NCBI GenBank assembly: GCA_028285345.1
Contig: JANQPT010000038.1
Coordinates: forward strand, 62,001-126,000
From: Planctomycetales bacterium
Lineage (GTDB): Bacteria > Planctomycetota > Planctomycetia > Planctomycetales > Planctomycetaceae
DNA: 64,000 bases
Direction: 5' to 3'
The notes beneath the pieces were generated by a model that searched no databases, was not told where the DNA came from, and saw nothing but the letters and a program-made list of their open reading frames with translations. Below, piece by piece: positions 56,561-64,000 of this stretch. The stretch's first letter is position 1. Every line of letters starts with the position of its first letter. The translations under genes were made by a program, and so were the position numbers.

Positions 56561-57014
56561 GGGACGCCTCGATAACTAAGGCTTAAGTAAGGGCATGTAT
56601 TAGTTGACCAACGTCGGCAGGTCTTGCCAATGCCCAGAATTGGTAAAGAATACTAAATTGACTCCTCGTTGCTGCGAATCATCCGCTGCGTTGTGTACAT
56701 TTGCCGCTTCTATTCTAAACAGAATCCCTCAAGTCATGTTACCAGAAATCGCGTGCGCGCATGATGTTTTCATCGTCGATTGGGCGGCCGACTCGAGCGG
56801 TCGTCGCTCGACGGCTTGTCGCAACCAGTCAAGATTTTCGATGAGACACAGCGGTTGTTGGCGACGTGTCATGCCTGGAGGGGGTAGGCAAATACCTAAC
56901 TCTATTCTATGATGAGTGTTGTGAATTTCAAGAACCTTTAGGCACCGGCGCCCCGGTTGAGAGCCCTTTGGACGACGTTTTGACCGCGACTGCGGACCGG
57001 CGGAAGTTGATACC
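56561..57014. other. Intergenic region before cobA-hemD
   Basis: 454 bp without a supported gene; the promoters of the short TPR copy (minus) and of the CobA-HemD fusion (plus) must lie here. A plus-strand frame at 56604-56912 has no ribosome binding site or family resemblance. Confidence 0.4.
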
Positions 57015-58523
57015 ATGACTGACCGGGGCAAAGTTTATTTGGTCGGCGCCGGGCCGGGCGATCCCGGATTGATCACCGTCAAGGGGCTTCGCTGCCTCGC
57101 CGAGGCGGATGAGGTGCTGTACGACGGCTTGGTTAATCCGCTTCTCTTACTGCATACGTCGGCCACGGCCCGACGGACCTGCCGGACCTGCACGGACGTC
57201 GGTCGCATCCTCAAACAGGAAGAGATTAACGAGCAGCTCATCGCAGCCGCGCGTGCAGGCCGCACTGTCGTCCGGCTCAAAGGGGGTGACCCGTTTATTT
57301 TCGGCCGGGGGAGCGAGGAGGCGGCTGCCCTCCGCGAGGAAGGTGTCGATTACGAAATTGTTTCTGGGGTCACAGCCGCAACGGCGGCCAGCGCTTACGC
57401 GGGGATTTCACTGACGCACCGGCAACATGCTTCGGCGGTCGCCTTCGTTACGGGGCATGAGGTTCCGGGCAAGAGCGAACAGATGCTCGACTACTCCGCG
57501 TTGGCGTCATTTCCCGGAACGTTGGTGTTTTACATGGGCTTGCATCGGCTGCCGGACATCACTCGGGCGTTAATCGGTGCGGGAAAAGCAGAGTCGACAT
57601 CGGCGGCGGTGATCAGCCGGGGGACCTTGCCGGCCCAAAAAGTCGTATCGGCTCCCTTGGGTGAGATCGCGGAGAAAGTTGCGGCGGCCGAATTGCATGC
57701 GCCGTCGCTGATTGTGATCGGAGATTGTGTCAGTCAGCGTGATCACCTGCAATGGTTTGAACAGCGGCCGCTGTTCGGCAAACGGATCGGGATTACCCGC
57801 CCAGCGGCGCAAGCAGCGCCGACCGTCGAAGCCGCAGTGGAATTGGGTGCTCAGCCGATTTTGATGCCGACGATCGAGATTACGCCGCCCGACAACTGGG
57901 ATGCGGTCGATGACACGTTGGCACGATTGTCCGAATTTGACTGGCTGGTGTTCACCAGCGCCAACGGCGTGAGATTTTTCTTCAGCCGACTTCTGCAGCA
58001 GGTGGGAGACGTGCGTCTGTTGGGGCACTTGAAGTTGGCAACAATCGGACTCGCAACCGCCGAAGCGCTGGGGGACTATCATTTGCGGTCGGACATCGTC
58101 CCTGCTCAGTATCGCGCCGAGGCCTTAGCAGAGGAACTCAAACCGCACGTGTCGGGAAAACGCGTGTTGTGGGCCCGCGCCGATCGCGGCCGCGACGTGC
58201 TGCCGCAACAACTGGCAGCAGCGGGGGCGGACCTCTGCGAAACGACTGTCTACTGCAACCGCGACGTCCCTTCCTGGCCGCCGGACGTGACCAGCACTCT
58301 ACAGAGCGGAGACATTGACTGGATTTGTTTGAGCAGTCCGTCGATTGCCCGTAATGTTGTTAGGTTACTGGACGGTGAAGCAACGTGCTCGGCGCGGATT
58401 GCCAGCATCAGCCCGGTAACGACGGCAGCCGCCCAGTCGGCGGGATTGCAGGTCGATGCCGAGGCAACAGAGTACACGTGGCCGGGTCTGCTCAATGCGA
58501 TCGTCAGATTTGAAGCCGGGTAA
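57015..58523 (+). CDS. cobA-hemD: Uroporphyrinogen-III C-methyltransferase / uroporphyrinogen-III synthase fusion
   Basis: 502 aa, two enzymes of tetrapyrrole synthesis in one chain. Residues 1-245 are SUMT (CobA): VYLVGAGPGDPGLITVKG at the start, YDGLVNP, VRLKGGDPFIFGRGSEE and the later MGLHRL and PAQKV segments; it uses SAM to make precorrin-2 for sirohaem or cobalamin. Residues about 255-500 are HemD, which closes and inverts hydroxymethylbilane: GITRPAAQA, DWLVFTSANGV and LSSPSIARN are visible. The fusion channels substrate and is known in Firmicutes and planctomycetes. It stands alone in this window without hemA, hemC or hemL. Confidence 0.95.
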   Translation: MTDRGKVYLVGAGPGDPGLITVKGLRCLAEADEVLYDGLVNPLLLLHTSATARRTCRTCTDVGRILKQEEINEQLIAAARAGRTVVRLKGGDPFIFGRGSEEAAALREEGVDYEIVSGVTAATAASAYAGISLTHRQHASAVAFVTGHEVPGKSEQMLDYSALASFPGTLVFYMGLHRLPDITRALIGAGKAESTSAAVISRGTLPAQKVVSAPLGEIAEKVAAAELHAPSLIVIGDCVSQRDHLQWFEQRPLFGKRIGITRPAAQAAPTVEAAVELGAQPILMPTIEITPPDNWDAVDDTLARLSEFDWLVFTSANGVRFFFSRLLQQVGDVRLLGHLKLATIGLATAEALGDYHLRSDIVPAQYRAEALAEELKPHVSGKRVLWARADRGRDVLPQQLAAAGADLCETTVYCNRDVPSWPPDVTSTLQSGDIDWICLSSPSIARNVVRLLDGEATCSARIASISPVTTAAAQSAGLQVDAEATEYTWPGLLNAIVRFEAG

Positions 58524-58598
58524 AGCGTTTCACAGTCTCGGCGGTGTTGTTTCTCACGCCTGTCCGATGTTCAATCGTGCCGTGATGGGAGGTGAGAT

Positions 58599-59540
58599 TT
58601 GTTTCAGCGACTAAGCAGACTCGTCGAGTCGGGCCGGCTGCGGATTGTGGTTTTGCTGGCGGTCGTCTCGATTCTCTTGCTGATGCCGCTGCCACGTTCC
58701 AGCCGTGAACTGGATATCCTAGGCGACTTGGGTCACGCGCCGTTGTTCGGGCTTTTAGCCGCTATGCTCTACTTTTGGGGCCGAGCGTGGCTGCCGCGGC
58801 AGAACATTCTGGCGGCCTTATCTGTCTGGGGGCTGGTGGTTCTCGTCGGCATCGGATTTGAGTTCCTGCAAAACCAACTGGGACGGCATGGCAGCTGGTC
58901 CGATGTCTACGCCAACATGTGGGGAACGACGGCGTTTTTGGTGTGGAGTTTGTCGAGCCGCTGGGACAGCCGATTCTGGCGGGCGACGGCGGCCTGTATC
59001 GGGATCGCCTGCCTGGCGTTTTCTTGGCGGATGCCGATGCGCGGGCTGGCGGACACTCTACTTCAACGCAGCGAAATGCCGATACTCGGGTCTTTCGAAC
59101 GCAAGTCGGAATTCGCGCGGTGGTACTTTCAGGACTGCCGCGTCGCACAATCGTCGAAGTGGGCTTCGCACGGCGAGTACAGCTTGCTGGCGGAATTGCA
59201 GCCGGCCAGATACCCGTCCCTCTCGTTGTATTGGCCGGTGCAGGACTGGTCTGCGTACGGGAGTTTGACACTCGACATCGTCTTGGTCGGCGATGACCCG
59301 CTGCCGATCGTGGTTAAGATCGAGGACGACTATAAAGGCCGCAAGGTTCACGATCGATACAACGGGCGGTTTACGTTGCGGCCGGGAGAGAATCGCGTGG
59401 AGGTAAATCTGCTGGAAGTGGCGATCGCCCCCAAAGGCCGCACGCTCAACTTGCAGCGCATCCGCCGGCTGCAGGTTTTCACTTCGAATTTGAAGGAGCC
59501 GCGAAGGTTGTTGATCGACAATGTTCGATTGCGGCCGTGA
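58599..59540 (+). CDS. VanZ-like membrane protein with C-terminal beta-sandwich
   Basis: 313 aa. The N-terminal half has four membrane helices and the VanZ-like pattern DLGHAPLFGLLA followed by GFEFLQNQLGRHGSWSDVYANMWGT. The C-terminal half (about 165-313) is soluble, with a strand pattern (SLTLDIVLVGDD, VKIEDDYKGRK, RVEVNLLEVA, IDNVRLRP) like a carbohydrate-binding jelly roll. VanZ proteins change sensitivity to glycopeptides in some bacteria, but most are uncharacterised. The start is a TTG at 58599 with a strong GGAGGTGA just upstream. Confidence 0.82.
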   Translation: MFQRLSRLVESGRLRIVVLLAVVSILLLMPLPRSSRELDILGDLGHAPLFGLLAAMLYFWGRAWLPRQNILAALSVWGLVVLVGIGFEFLQNQLGRHGSWSDVYANMWGTTAFLVWSLSSRWDSRFWRATAACIGIACLAFSWRMPMRGLADTLLQRSEMPILGSFERKSEFARWYFQDCRVAQSSKWASHGEYSLLAELQPARYPSLSLYWPVQDWSAYGSLTLDIVLVGDDPLPIVVKIEDDYKGRKVHDRYNGRFTLRPGENRVEVNLLEVAIAPKGRTLNLQRIRRLQVFTSNLKEPRRLLIDNVRLRP

Positions 59541-59613
59541 GGGTTCGACGTGTTAGCGGCACAGTGGTGCTGGCGGACGCGCTGCCAAGCACCTGTACGC
59601 TGCGATTGAGGCC

Positions 59614-59676
59614 AGTCCCGTTGACGGGACTTCCCCCGCGTCCGCGGGTCAAAGGCCCGTCATTTATGGCGGGGGT
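59614..59676. repeat. Cluster of hairpins between VanZ-like and lipoprotein genes
   Basis: AGTCCCGT-TG-ACGGGACT (59614-59631) is a perfect 8-bp hairpin directly followed by CCCCCGC (59633-59639) and its complement GCGGGGG (59669-59675), which enclose further short inverted segments. A weak T-rich stretch (TCTTGTTTT) follows. It may act as a terminator for the VanZ-like gene or be a repeat element. Confidence 0.45.
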
Positions 59677-59813
59677 CTTGTTTTGGCACAAATGAGATTT
59701 GAGATTCGATTCCGGCAAATTTTTCCGTGATATTCGTCTGTTGACTTCGACCATAGCACAGCATCGAACTCGTAGGGGATATTCTTGCCTGTCGTGACTT
59801 CAAAGACTGCAAT

Positions 59814-60092
59814 ATGCGCACACTTGTTGTGATTCTCGTCGCTTCTTGCATCGGCTGCAGTTCGCCGTCACACCGCGCCGTCCAGCAACCGATTGCCCAG
59901 CCAATCATGGTACCTGACGCAAGCGAAGCGGACGAGGCGCCAATTGTGAGTAATCTCGATCCGCGACTTTATCCGCCTCGGTCGAACCTTGAGAAGTTTA
60001 ATGATGCTGCATTGTGGGCAGTCTGGTATCCAATCCTCGTGCCGCTCGCGTTTATCTACTTCACGACCGGAATCGGCGGAACACCATTATAG
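59814..60092 (+). CDS. Small lipoprotein, unknown function
   Basis: 92 aa. MRTLVVILVASCIGC is a lipobox signal (lipidation at Cys15). A Pro/Gln/Ala linker follows, then a second hydrophobic helix (about 65-85, ALWAVWYPILVPLAFIYFTTG). No family recognised. A small protein gene follows 67 bp later on the same strand. Confidence 0.6.
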   Translation: MRTLVVILVASCIGCSSPSHRAVQQPIAQPIMVPDASEADEAPIVSNLDPRLYPPRSNLEKFNDAALWAVWYPILVPLAFIYFTTGIGGTPL

Positions 60093-60159
60093 CGTTGCTC
60101 TGCCGTGCACGGCGGCAAGGATCGGGCGATCCACCAGACTTTCATTAGGAGTTTGATGA

Positions 60160-60648
60160 TTGCGAACAGTTTCTGTCACCAACAATGACGACTACGTACG
60201 AGTCGAAGTGCCGATGCAGTCGCTGTATCTGCCAGGCGCCGATATTGTGGCCGCAACAGAATTGTTGGCGATCGTAGTGGCTCCACTCTGGTTGATCGGA
60301 TTGTTGATTGTTCGCTCGATTGTCAAGATCACTCCGCCGCCGCGGGCGTCATTCGAAATCACACGTGACCAGTTTCGGATGGTTCTCGCGGAAGAAGGGT
60401 CCGGTCAAAAAACGGAGCTTGAGTGCGATCGCAGTGACGTTATCGAAATCCGGAAGAACAGGTATTCAAAGGGTCTGTGGCTCCATGTGCGCGGTAAGAT
60501 GCAAACATACCTGCAAGACTTGGACGACGAGACGATTGTTGTTCTAAGTCAGAGAGTGAACGATGTGCTGGACGATTTCGGCGGAGTTGAGACCGGTGGC
60601 GCTGGGCACGACAGCAAGAGCCGTGACGTAGACGGCGGAGGCGACTGA
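60160..60648 (+). CDS. Single-pass membrane protein, unknown function
   Basis: 162 aa. One membrane helix (about 34-53, LLAIVVAPLWLIGLLIV) lies after a short N-terminal domain; the soluble C-terminal part has a beta-rich pattern ending in a Gly/Asp tail. I do not recognise a family; the layout (one helix plus a small PH-like beta domain, WLHVRGKMQTYLQDL) resembles small membrane-anchored proteins. The start is a TTG at 60160 with AGGAG nine bases upstream; the overlapping ATG at 60156 gives only a very short frame. Confidence 0.6.
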   Translation: MRTVSVTNNDDYVRVEVPMQSLYLPGADIVAATELLAIVVAPLWLIGLLIVRSIVKITPPPRASFEITRDQFRMVLAEEGSGQKTELECDRSDVIEIRKNRYSKGLWLHVRGKMQTYLQDLDDETIVVLSQRVNDVLDDFGGVETGGAGHDSKSRDVDGGGD

Positions 60649-60711
60649 TTGAGCTGCTGAGTGCAGAGAACGTTGTCAATTACCCGCTTTGCTGTCGGTT
60701 GGGCTGATATC

Positions 60712-60746
60712 CAAAAACAGGAGCCGGCGGAAACCGCCGGCCCCTG
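60712..60746 (-). terminator. Intrinsic terminator of the YTV gene
   Basis: GCCGGCGG (60723-60730), loop AAA, CCGCCGGC (60734-60741), with flanking AGGA/CCCCT extending the stem. On the minus strand it is followed by GTTTTTGG. It lies about 90 bp past the YTV gene stop. Confidence 0.8.
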
Positions 60747-60835
60747 TCGAACGGGCAACGTGTCACGATTGCATTGTGGAACAAGTTGTCCTGACGCCCT
60801 GAGGCGAAAACCACTTGCCGCTTGCTGTGAGCCGG

Positions 60836-62209
60836 TTATTTCGACTCGCAGCAAGTTTGCGGAGCCGCGCAATCCGAGGGGGCACAGCAGCCCGGATCGC
60901 AGGCGACTTGCACGGGAACCATTTTGCAGCACACGCGGGGCACGCAGCGGGTGCATTTGACTTGCACTTGACGCGGCACGCAGCGGGTGCAGGTGACGTA
61001 CTTCGTCTCACAGACTTGCTTGCAGACGCAATACGGAACCTTCTTGGTGCAGCATTGGCGGACATAGTGGCAGGTCGTGTAAGGAATCTTCTTCTTGATG
61101 CATTCACACTTGTAGGTGCAGGTGGTGTACGGCACCTTCTTTTTGATGCACTGGGTGACCATGCGGCAGGTGCGGTAGGCGACGCGCTTCTTGCAGCATT
61201 GGCGGACCATCGTGCAGGTCGTGTACGGCACGCGACAGGTCTTGCATTCGCGGACGTAGTGGCAGGTCGTGTAGGGGACCCGCTTGGTGGTGCAGACCGG
61301 GATGCACTTCACGCACGTGTAGGGCACGCGGCAGTGCTTGCACTCGGTCACATAGTGGGTGCAGGTGATCGTCTTCTTGCAGACTTTCGGGCACCAGATT
61401 TTGCGGCAGATCGTCGTGCCGGGGCACTGTTCCTTAACCATGCGGCAGCAACCCGGCTTGTAGACGCAGCAGCCGGAGCAGTCCATTTCCCAGGTACCGG
61501 GATCGCAGACGCACTTGCAGACCACCGGGCCGGGGCAGTGTTCGGTCACGGTCTTCCATTCGCCGCAGCAAACGTCGATCGTTTTGGTTGTGTGAACCGG
61601 CTTGCAGACCGTGTAGCAGCAGTCACGATAGCGGGTTTCGTACTCCCGCTTGTAGGTCGTGCAGCACACGTCGCGGTAGCAGGTCTTGTAAACCGGCTTG
61701 CAGACGGTGTAACAGCAGTCGCGGTAGCAGGTGTTGTAAACCGGCTTGCAGACGGTGTAGCAGACATCGCGGTAGCAGGTGTCGTAAACCGGCTTGCAAA
61801 CCTTGCAGCAGACTTCGCGATAGCAGGTGTTGTACACCGGCCGGCGAACCTGGCAGCAAACTTCACGGTAACAAGTTTTGTAGACCGGCTTGCAAACCGT
61901 GTAACAGCAATCGCGATAGTGCGTTTCGTAAACGTTGCGCACGCAGGTGACCGGTTTTTTCTCGCAGATCGTGTCGTAGACGGTTTTGCAGCAGGTGTAT
62001 TCCTGTTTGTCCCAGTGAACTTCCTGCACCATTTTATAACAGGTGCAGCAGTTCGTTTTGGCGGCACAATAGTCCCCACTGGGGGCACAGCAGGAGGCCG
62101 GGCAGCAGGAGTAATTCGCTGCTCCACAGTATCCCGCTTCGGCTGTCGTTCCGTCGCACACGACCAATAAAAGCCCGGCAGCGACGGAGATCCAGAATGT
62201 GTGTTTCAT
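60836..62209 (-). CDS. Cys-rich YTV-repeat surface protein
   Basis: 457 aa. A signal peptide (about 1-25) precedes an extremely Cys-rich protein made largely of two sets of 16-residue repeats: seven copies at residues 100-211 (pattern DxCYTVCKPVYxTCYR) and six at 309-404 (pattern KKVPYTTCxYVxxCxK). Both belong to the YTV domain (named for its Tyr-Thr-Val), known from planctomycete proteomes and thought to be part of the protein-rich cell envelope through disulfide cross-links. The ATG at 62209 is chosen (family signal length); the frame is open to 62239. Single gene with its own terminator. Confidence 0.9.
   Translation of the reverse strand: MKHTFWISVAAGLLLVVCDGTTAEAGYCGAANYSCCPASCCAPSGDYCAAKTNCCTCYKMVQEVHWDKQEYTCCKTVYDTICEKKPVTCVRNVYETHYRDCCYTVCKPVYKTCYREVCCQVRRPVYNTCYREVCCKVCKPVYDTCYRDVCYTVCKPVYNTCYRDCCYTVCKPVYKTCYRDVCCTTYKREYETRYRDCCYTVCKPVHTTKTIDVCCGEWKTVTEHCPGPVVCKCVCDPGTWEMDCSGCCVYKPGCCRMVKEQCPGTTICRKIWCPKVCKKTITCTHYVTECKHCRVPYTCVKCIPVCTTKRVPYTTCHYVRECKTCRVPYTTCTMVRQCCKKRVAYRTCRMVTQCIKKKVPYTTCTYKCECIKKKIPYTTCHYVRQCCTKKVPYCVCKQVCETKYVTCTRCVPRQVQVKCTRCVPRVCCKMVPVQVACDPGCCAPSDCAAPQTCCESK
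60998..61285 (-). repeat. Six 48-bp coding repeats in the YTV gene (set B)
   Basis: Encodes six consecutive 16-residue units, for example KRVPYTTCHYVRECKT, KKVPYTTCTYKCECIK and KKIPYTTCHYVRQCCT. Confidence 0.85.
61577..61912 (-). repeat. Seven 48-bp coding repeats in the YTV gene (set A)
   Basis: Encodes seven consecutive 16-residue units, for example DCCYTVCKPVYKTCYR (twice), EVCCKVCKPVYDTCYR and DVCYTVCKPVYNTCYR; the last is degenerate. Confidence 0.85.
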
Positions 62210-62400
62210 CTCTCCGTATTCCCCTAAAGGTGTCAACACTTCGTACGTCTGCCAGTCAGACGTTGCCCGTTATCTCTTTATTCGTCATGCCTATTTTGTG
62301 TGCTTGAGCCATGTTTCGCAGTTTGTGCTAATTTCGCCGTCTACTCATCAAGTGTTGCCGGTGCAGGCGATACTATCGTTAAACATTGCACCGAGCCGCT

Positions 62401-62429
62401 TTGACAGATCGCAAACTGTTGGTGAGAAT
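62401..62429 (+). promoter_or_regulatory. Candidate sigma-70-type promoter of the amidohydrolase gene
   Basis: TTGACA (62401-62406), a 17-bp spacer and GAGAAT (62424-62429). It is 39 bp before the ATG at 62469. The same NAGAAT form of -10 box occurs at 33635-33640. Confidence 0.5.
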
Positions 62430-62468
62430 GACTTTTGGGACACAAATCAGACAGCGGGAGACCGATCG

Positions 62469-63629
62469 ATGGATTGCGATATCTTGATTCGCGGCGGCGA
62501 GGTGATCGATCCGTCTCAAAACCTGCGCGGCGTGCGGGACATTGCCGTGCAAGATGGGAAGATCGCACGGGTTGGCGAACAGCTAGCGGACGTGACTGCA
62601 AAACAAACTGTTGATGCGCGCGGGCTGTATGTTGTGCCGGGACTGATCGACCTGCACGTGCATGTCTACCACCGGCATATGCAGCTCGGTTTGGAGCCGG
62701 ATTCGCTCTGTTCGGCAGGCGGCGTGACCACGATGCTCGACGCGGGGAGTGCCGGGAGCGACAACTTTGACGGATTTCGCCATCACATCATCGACCGCGC
62801 CGAGACGCAGGTGTTCGCGCTGGTTAATCTCTGCTGCATTGGTTTGGTGGCCGCGGACAAGGGTGAGCTGTTGGACCGCCGCTATGCCGACGTCGCCGGT
62901 GCTGTCCGCACGATTCGGGAGAATCCCGACGTCGCGGTTGGCATCAAGATTCGCGCGGGATCACACATTATCGGAACGGGCGAAACCGGCTGGGCCAACT
63001 TTCACGACGCGGTCGCCGCTGCGCGCGAAGCGGGTACGATGCTGATGGTGCACATCGGCAACAGCCCCATGAGGATTCCGGAAATGCTGGAGCACTTTCA
63101 GCCGGGCGATTGTTTGACACACTGCTTCAAAGGGGGGCTGGAGCGGATCTTGGATTCCGACGGCCGAGTCTGGTCTGAAGTCCGCGCCGCGGCCGAGCGG
63201 GGCGTGATCTTTGACGTCGGTCACGGGGCCGGCAGTTTTCAATGGGAGGTCGTGGAGGCGGCGTTGGAGCAAGGTTTCGAGCCGGGCACAATCAGCACCG
63301 ACCTGCACGTGCGCAATGTGCACGGCCCGGTCTACGACATGCCGACGACGATGTCGAAGTTTTTGATGCTGGGCGTTCCGCTGGAACGTGTGGTCGAAAT
63401 GTCGACGACGCGTCCCGCCGCCGCCTTGGGGCGCGAGAACGACCTCGGCACGCTGCGCGAGGGAACGACCGCCGATATCGCGGTGCTGGAAAAACGTGAC
63501 GGACCCTTCGTGTTCACCGACAGCTACCAGCAAACGCGCACGGGCAATGAACTGTTGGTCGCCGCGACGACGATCCGCCGCGGCGACCTTGTTCCCGGAG
63601 GTGGCGGGTTGAGAGTCGCGCGAGTGTGA
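62469..63629 (+). CDS. Amidohydrolase/deacetylase family metallohydrolase
   Basis: 386 aa. An amidohydrolase-superfamily enzyme with a dihydroorotase-like fold: MDCDILIRGGEVIDP at the start (composite beta domain), HxH metal ligands at His63 and His65 (IDLHVHVYH), a Lys-containing strand (VGIKIRAGSH) for the bridging carbamate, MVHIGN, DVGHGAGSF and the STDLH motif with the catalytic Asp. Relatives (EF_0837/AHA_3915 type) probably cleave small amides or N-acyl groups. GGGAG eight bases before the ATG at 62469 sets the start; the frame is open 90 codons upstream but that part overlaps the promoter and the divergent YTV gene. Confidence 0.9.
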   Translation: MDCDILIRGGEVIDPSQNLRGVRDIAVQDGKIARVGEQLADVTAKQTVDARGLYVVPGLIDLHVHVYHRHMQLGLEPDSLCSAGGVTTMLDAGSAGSDNFDGFRHHIIDRAETQVFALVNLCCIGLVAADKGELLDRRYADVAGAVRTIRENPDVAVGIKIRAGSHIIGTGETGWANFHDAVAAAREAGTMLMVHIGNSPMRIPEMLEHFQPGDCLTHCFKGGLERILDSDGRVWSEVRAAAERGVIFDVGHGAGSFQWEVVEAALEQGFEPGTISTDLHVRNVHGPVYDMPTTMSKFLMLGVPLERVVEMSTTRPAAALGRENDLGTLREGTTADIAVLEKRDGPFVFTDSYQQTRTGNELLVAATTIRRGDLVPGGGGLRVARV

Positions 63630-63651
63630 CCGCGAATTGACTTGGCGAAAT

Positions 63652-64000
63652 CTATATCCTGAATCCCGTCAGCGGTCGCAGTGAGAACCAGTGGATTCGG
63701 CTTTCGAACCGATCATTACTATCGGTGATCATCCACTCTCGCTCTTGTTGGAGCCCATTTGTCAACGAGTTGTACACGAAGTGCTGCACAAAGCGGTCAG
63801 CTCCCGCTCCGCCGTTGAGATAGTCGGCGTGAAAATCAAATCCGCCGTCTAGCAGGTCGTCTCCCGCATTCCCGTACAGGAAATCCATTCCGCCGGGACC
63901 GCCGTCAGCTCCTCCATCGCCGTACAGCTCGTCGTTGTCATCTCCGCCCAGCAGCATGTCGTTGCCGTAGCTTCCTTCGAGCGTGTCGTTGCCGTCGTCG
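63652..64000 (-). CDS. RTX-type calcium-binding protein, C-terminal end (start outside window)
   Basis: The minus-strand frame is open from the right edge to the stop at 63652 (115 codons visible). It starts in tandem nonapeptides of the GGxGxDxLx type ([53 protein letters not shown]), which form a calcium-bound beta roll, and ends in a 45-residue non-repeat tail. Such proteins are secreted, often by type I systems; this could equally be a large surface protein. Nothing upstream is visible. Confidence 0.8.
   Translation of the reverse strand, partial: DDGNDTLEGSYGNDMLLGGDDNDELYGDGGADGGPGGMDFLYGNAGDDLLDGGFDFHADYLNGGAGADRFVQHFVYNSLTNGLQQEREWMITDSNDRFESRIHWFSLRPLTGFRI

Noticed and set aside
60998-61912. 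Regular 48-bp repeats resembling a CRISPR array
   Set aside because: They are contiguous coding repeats of a Cys-rich protein with no spacers.

Overview
The window looks like a piece of a Planctomycetota chromosome (probably Planctomycetia) with moderately high GC. The markers are a DUF1559 prepilin with an H-X9-DG C-terminus, a Cys-rich YTV-repeat surface protein, oversized pseudopilins with DxDGDG-type loops, many TPR and beta-propeller exported proteins, and sparse operons with long intergenic gaps. I see no phage, integrase, transposase or CRISPR array. The origin assignment is inference from gene families, not from a marker RNA.

Left part (1-33.4 kb). A short Hsp70 is translationally coupled to a membrane protein that runs off the left edge. 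A degenerate tRNA array (Asp, Leu-like, an Ala-like remnant, Arg, Gln) follows. Then come an exported sialidase-like protein, a PhoD-type phosphatase with a TPR front end, an MBOAT acyltransferase, fructose-1,6-bisphosphatase, a methyltransferase, an SDR and a RidA protein. A TPR-ExbB-ExbD-ExbD cluster (13.2-16.4 kb) is followed about 4 kb later by two tandem membrane-anchored vWA proteins (20.0-23.9 kb). The N-terminal membrane helices of both vWA proteins carry the TonB/TolA signature S-x3-H. Next are a bile-acid-symporter-like carrier, a creatininase-family hydrolase, ispE-spoVG (the SpoVG has an inserted zinc ribbon), a DUF11 lipoprotein, a PD40 propeller, panC, lgt and tRNA-Ala.

Middle (33.6-54.0 kb). 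A single-strand type IV pilus / type II secretion-like locus: GspE/PilB, PilT, a second GspE/PilB, GspF/PilC, five class III prepilins (331-546 aa), a 1682-aa GspK-like protein, and a DUF1559 prepilin behind a good sigma-54 promoter match. A 32-residue Asp-rich module recurs once in the PulJ-like protein and three times in the giant GspK-like protein. No secretin or prepilin peptidase is in the window.

Right part (54.2-64 kb). rpsT, a TPR protein with a truncated 55-aa copy of its N-terminus beside a 126-bp nested palindrome, a CobA-HemD fusion, a VanZ-like protein, small envelope proteins, the YTV protein made of two sets of 16-residue repeats, an amidohydrolase, and the C-terminal end of an RTX calcium-binding protein cut by the right edge.

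The most interesting candidates are the ExbB/ExbD plus TonB-like vWA set, the giant-GspK pilus/secretion locus with its sigma-54 promoter, the zinc-ribbon SpoVG, and the palindromic elements with associated duplication.
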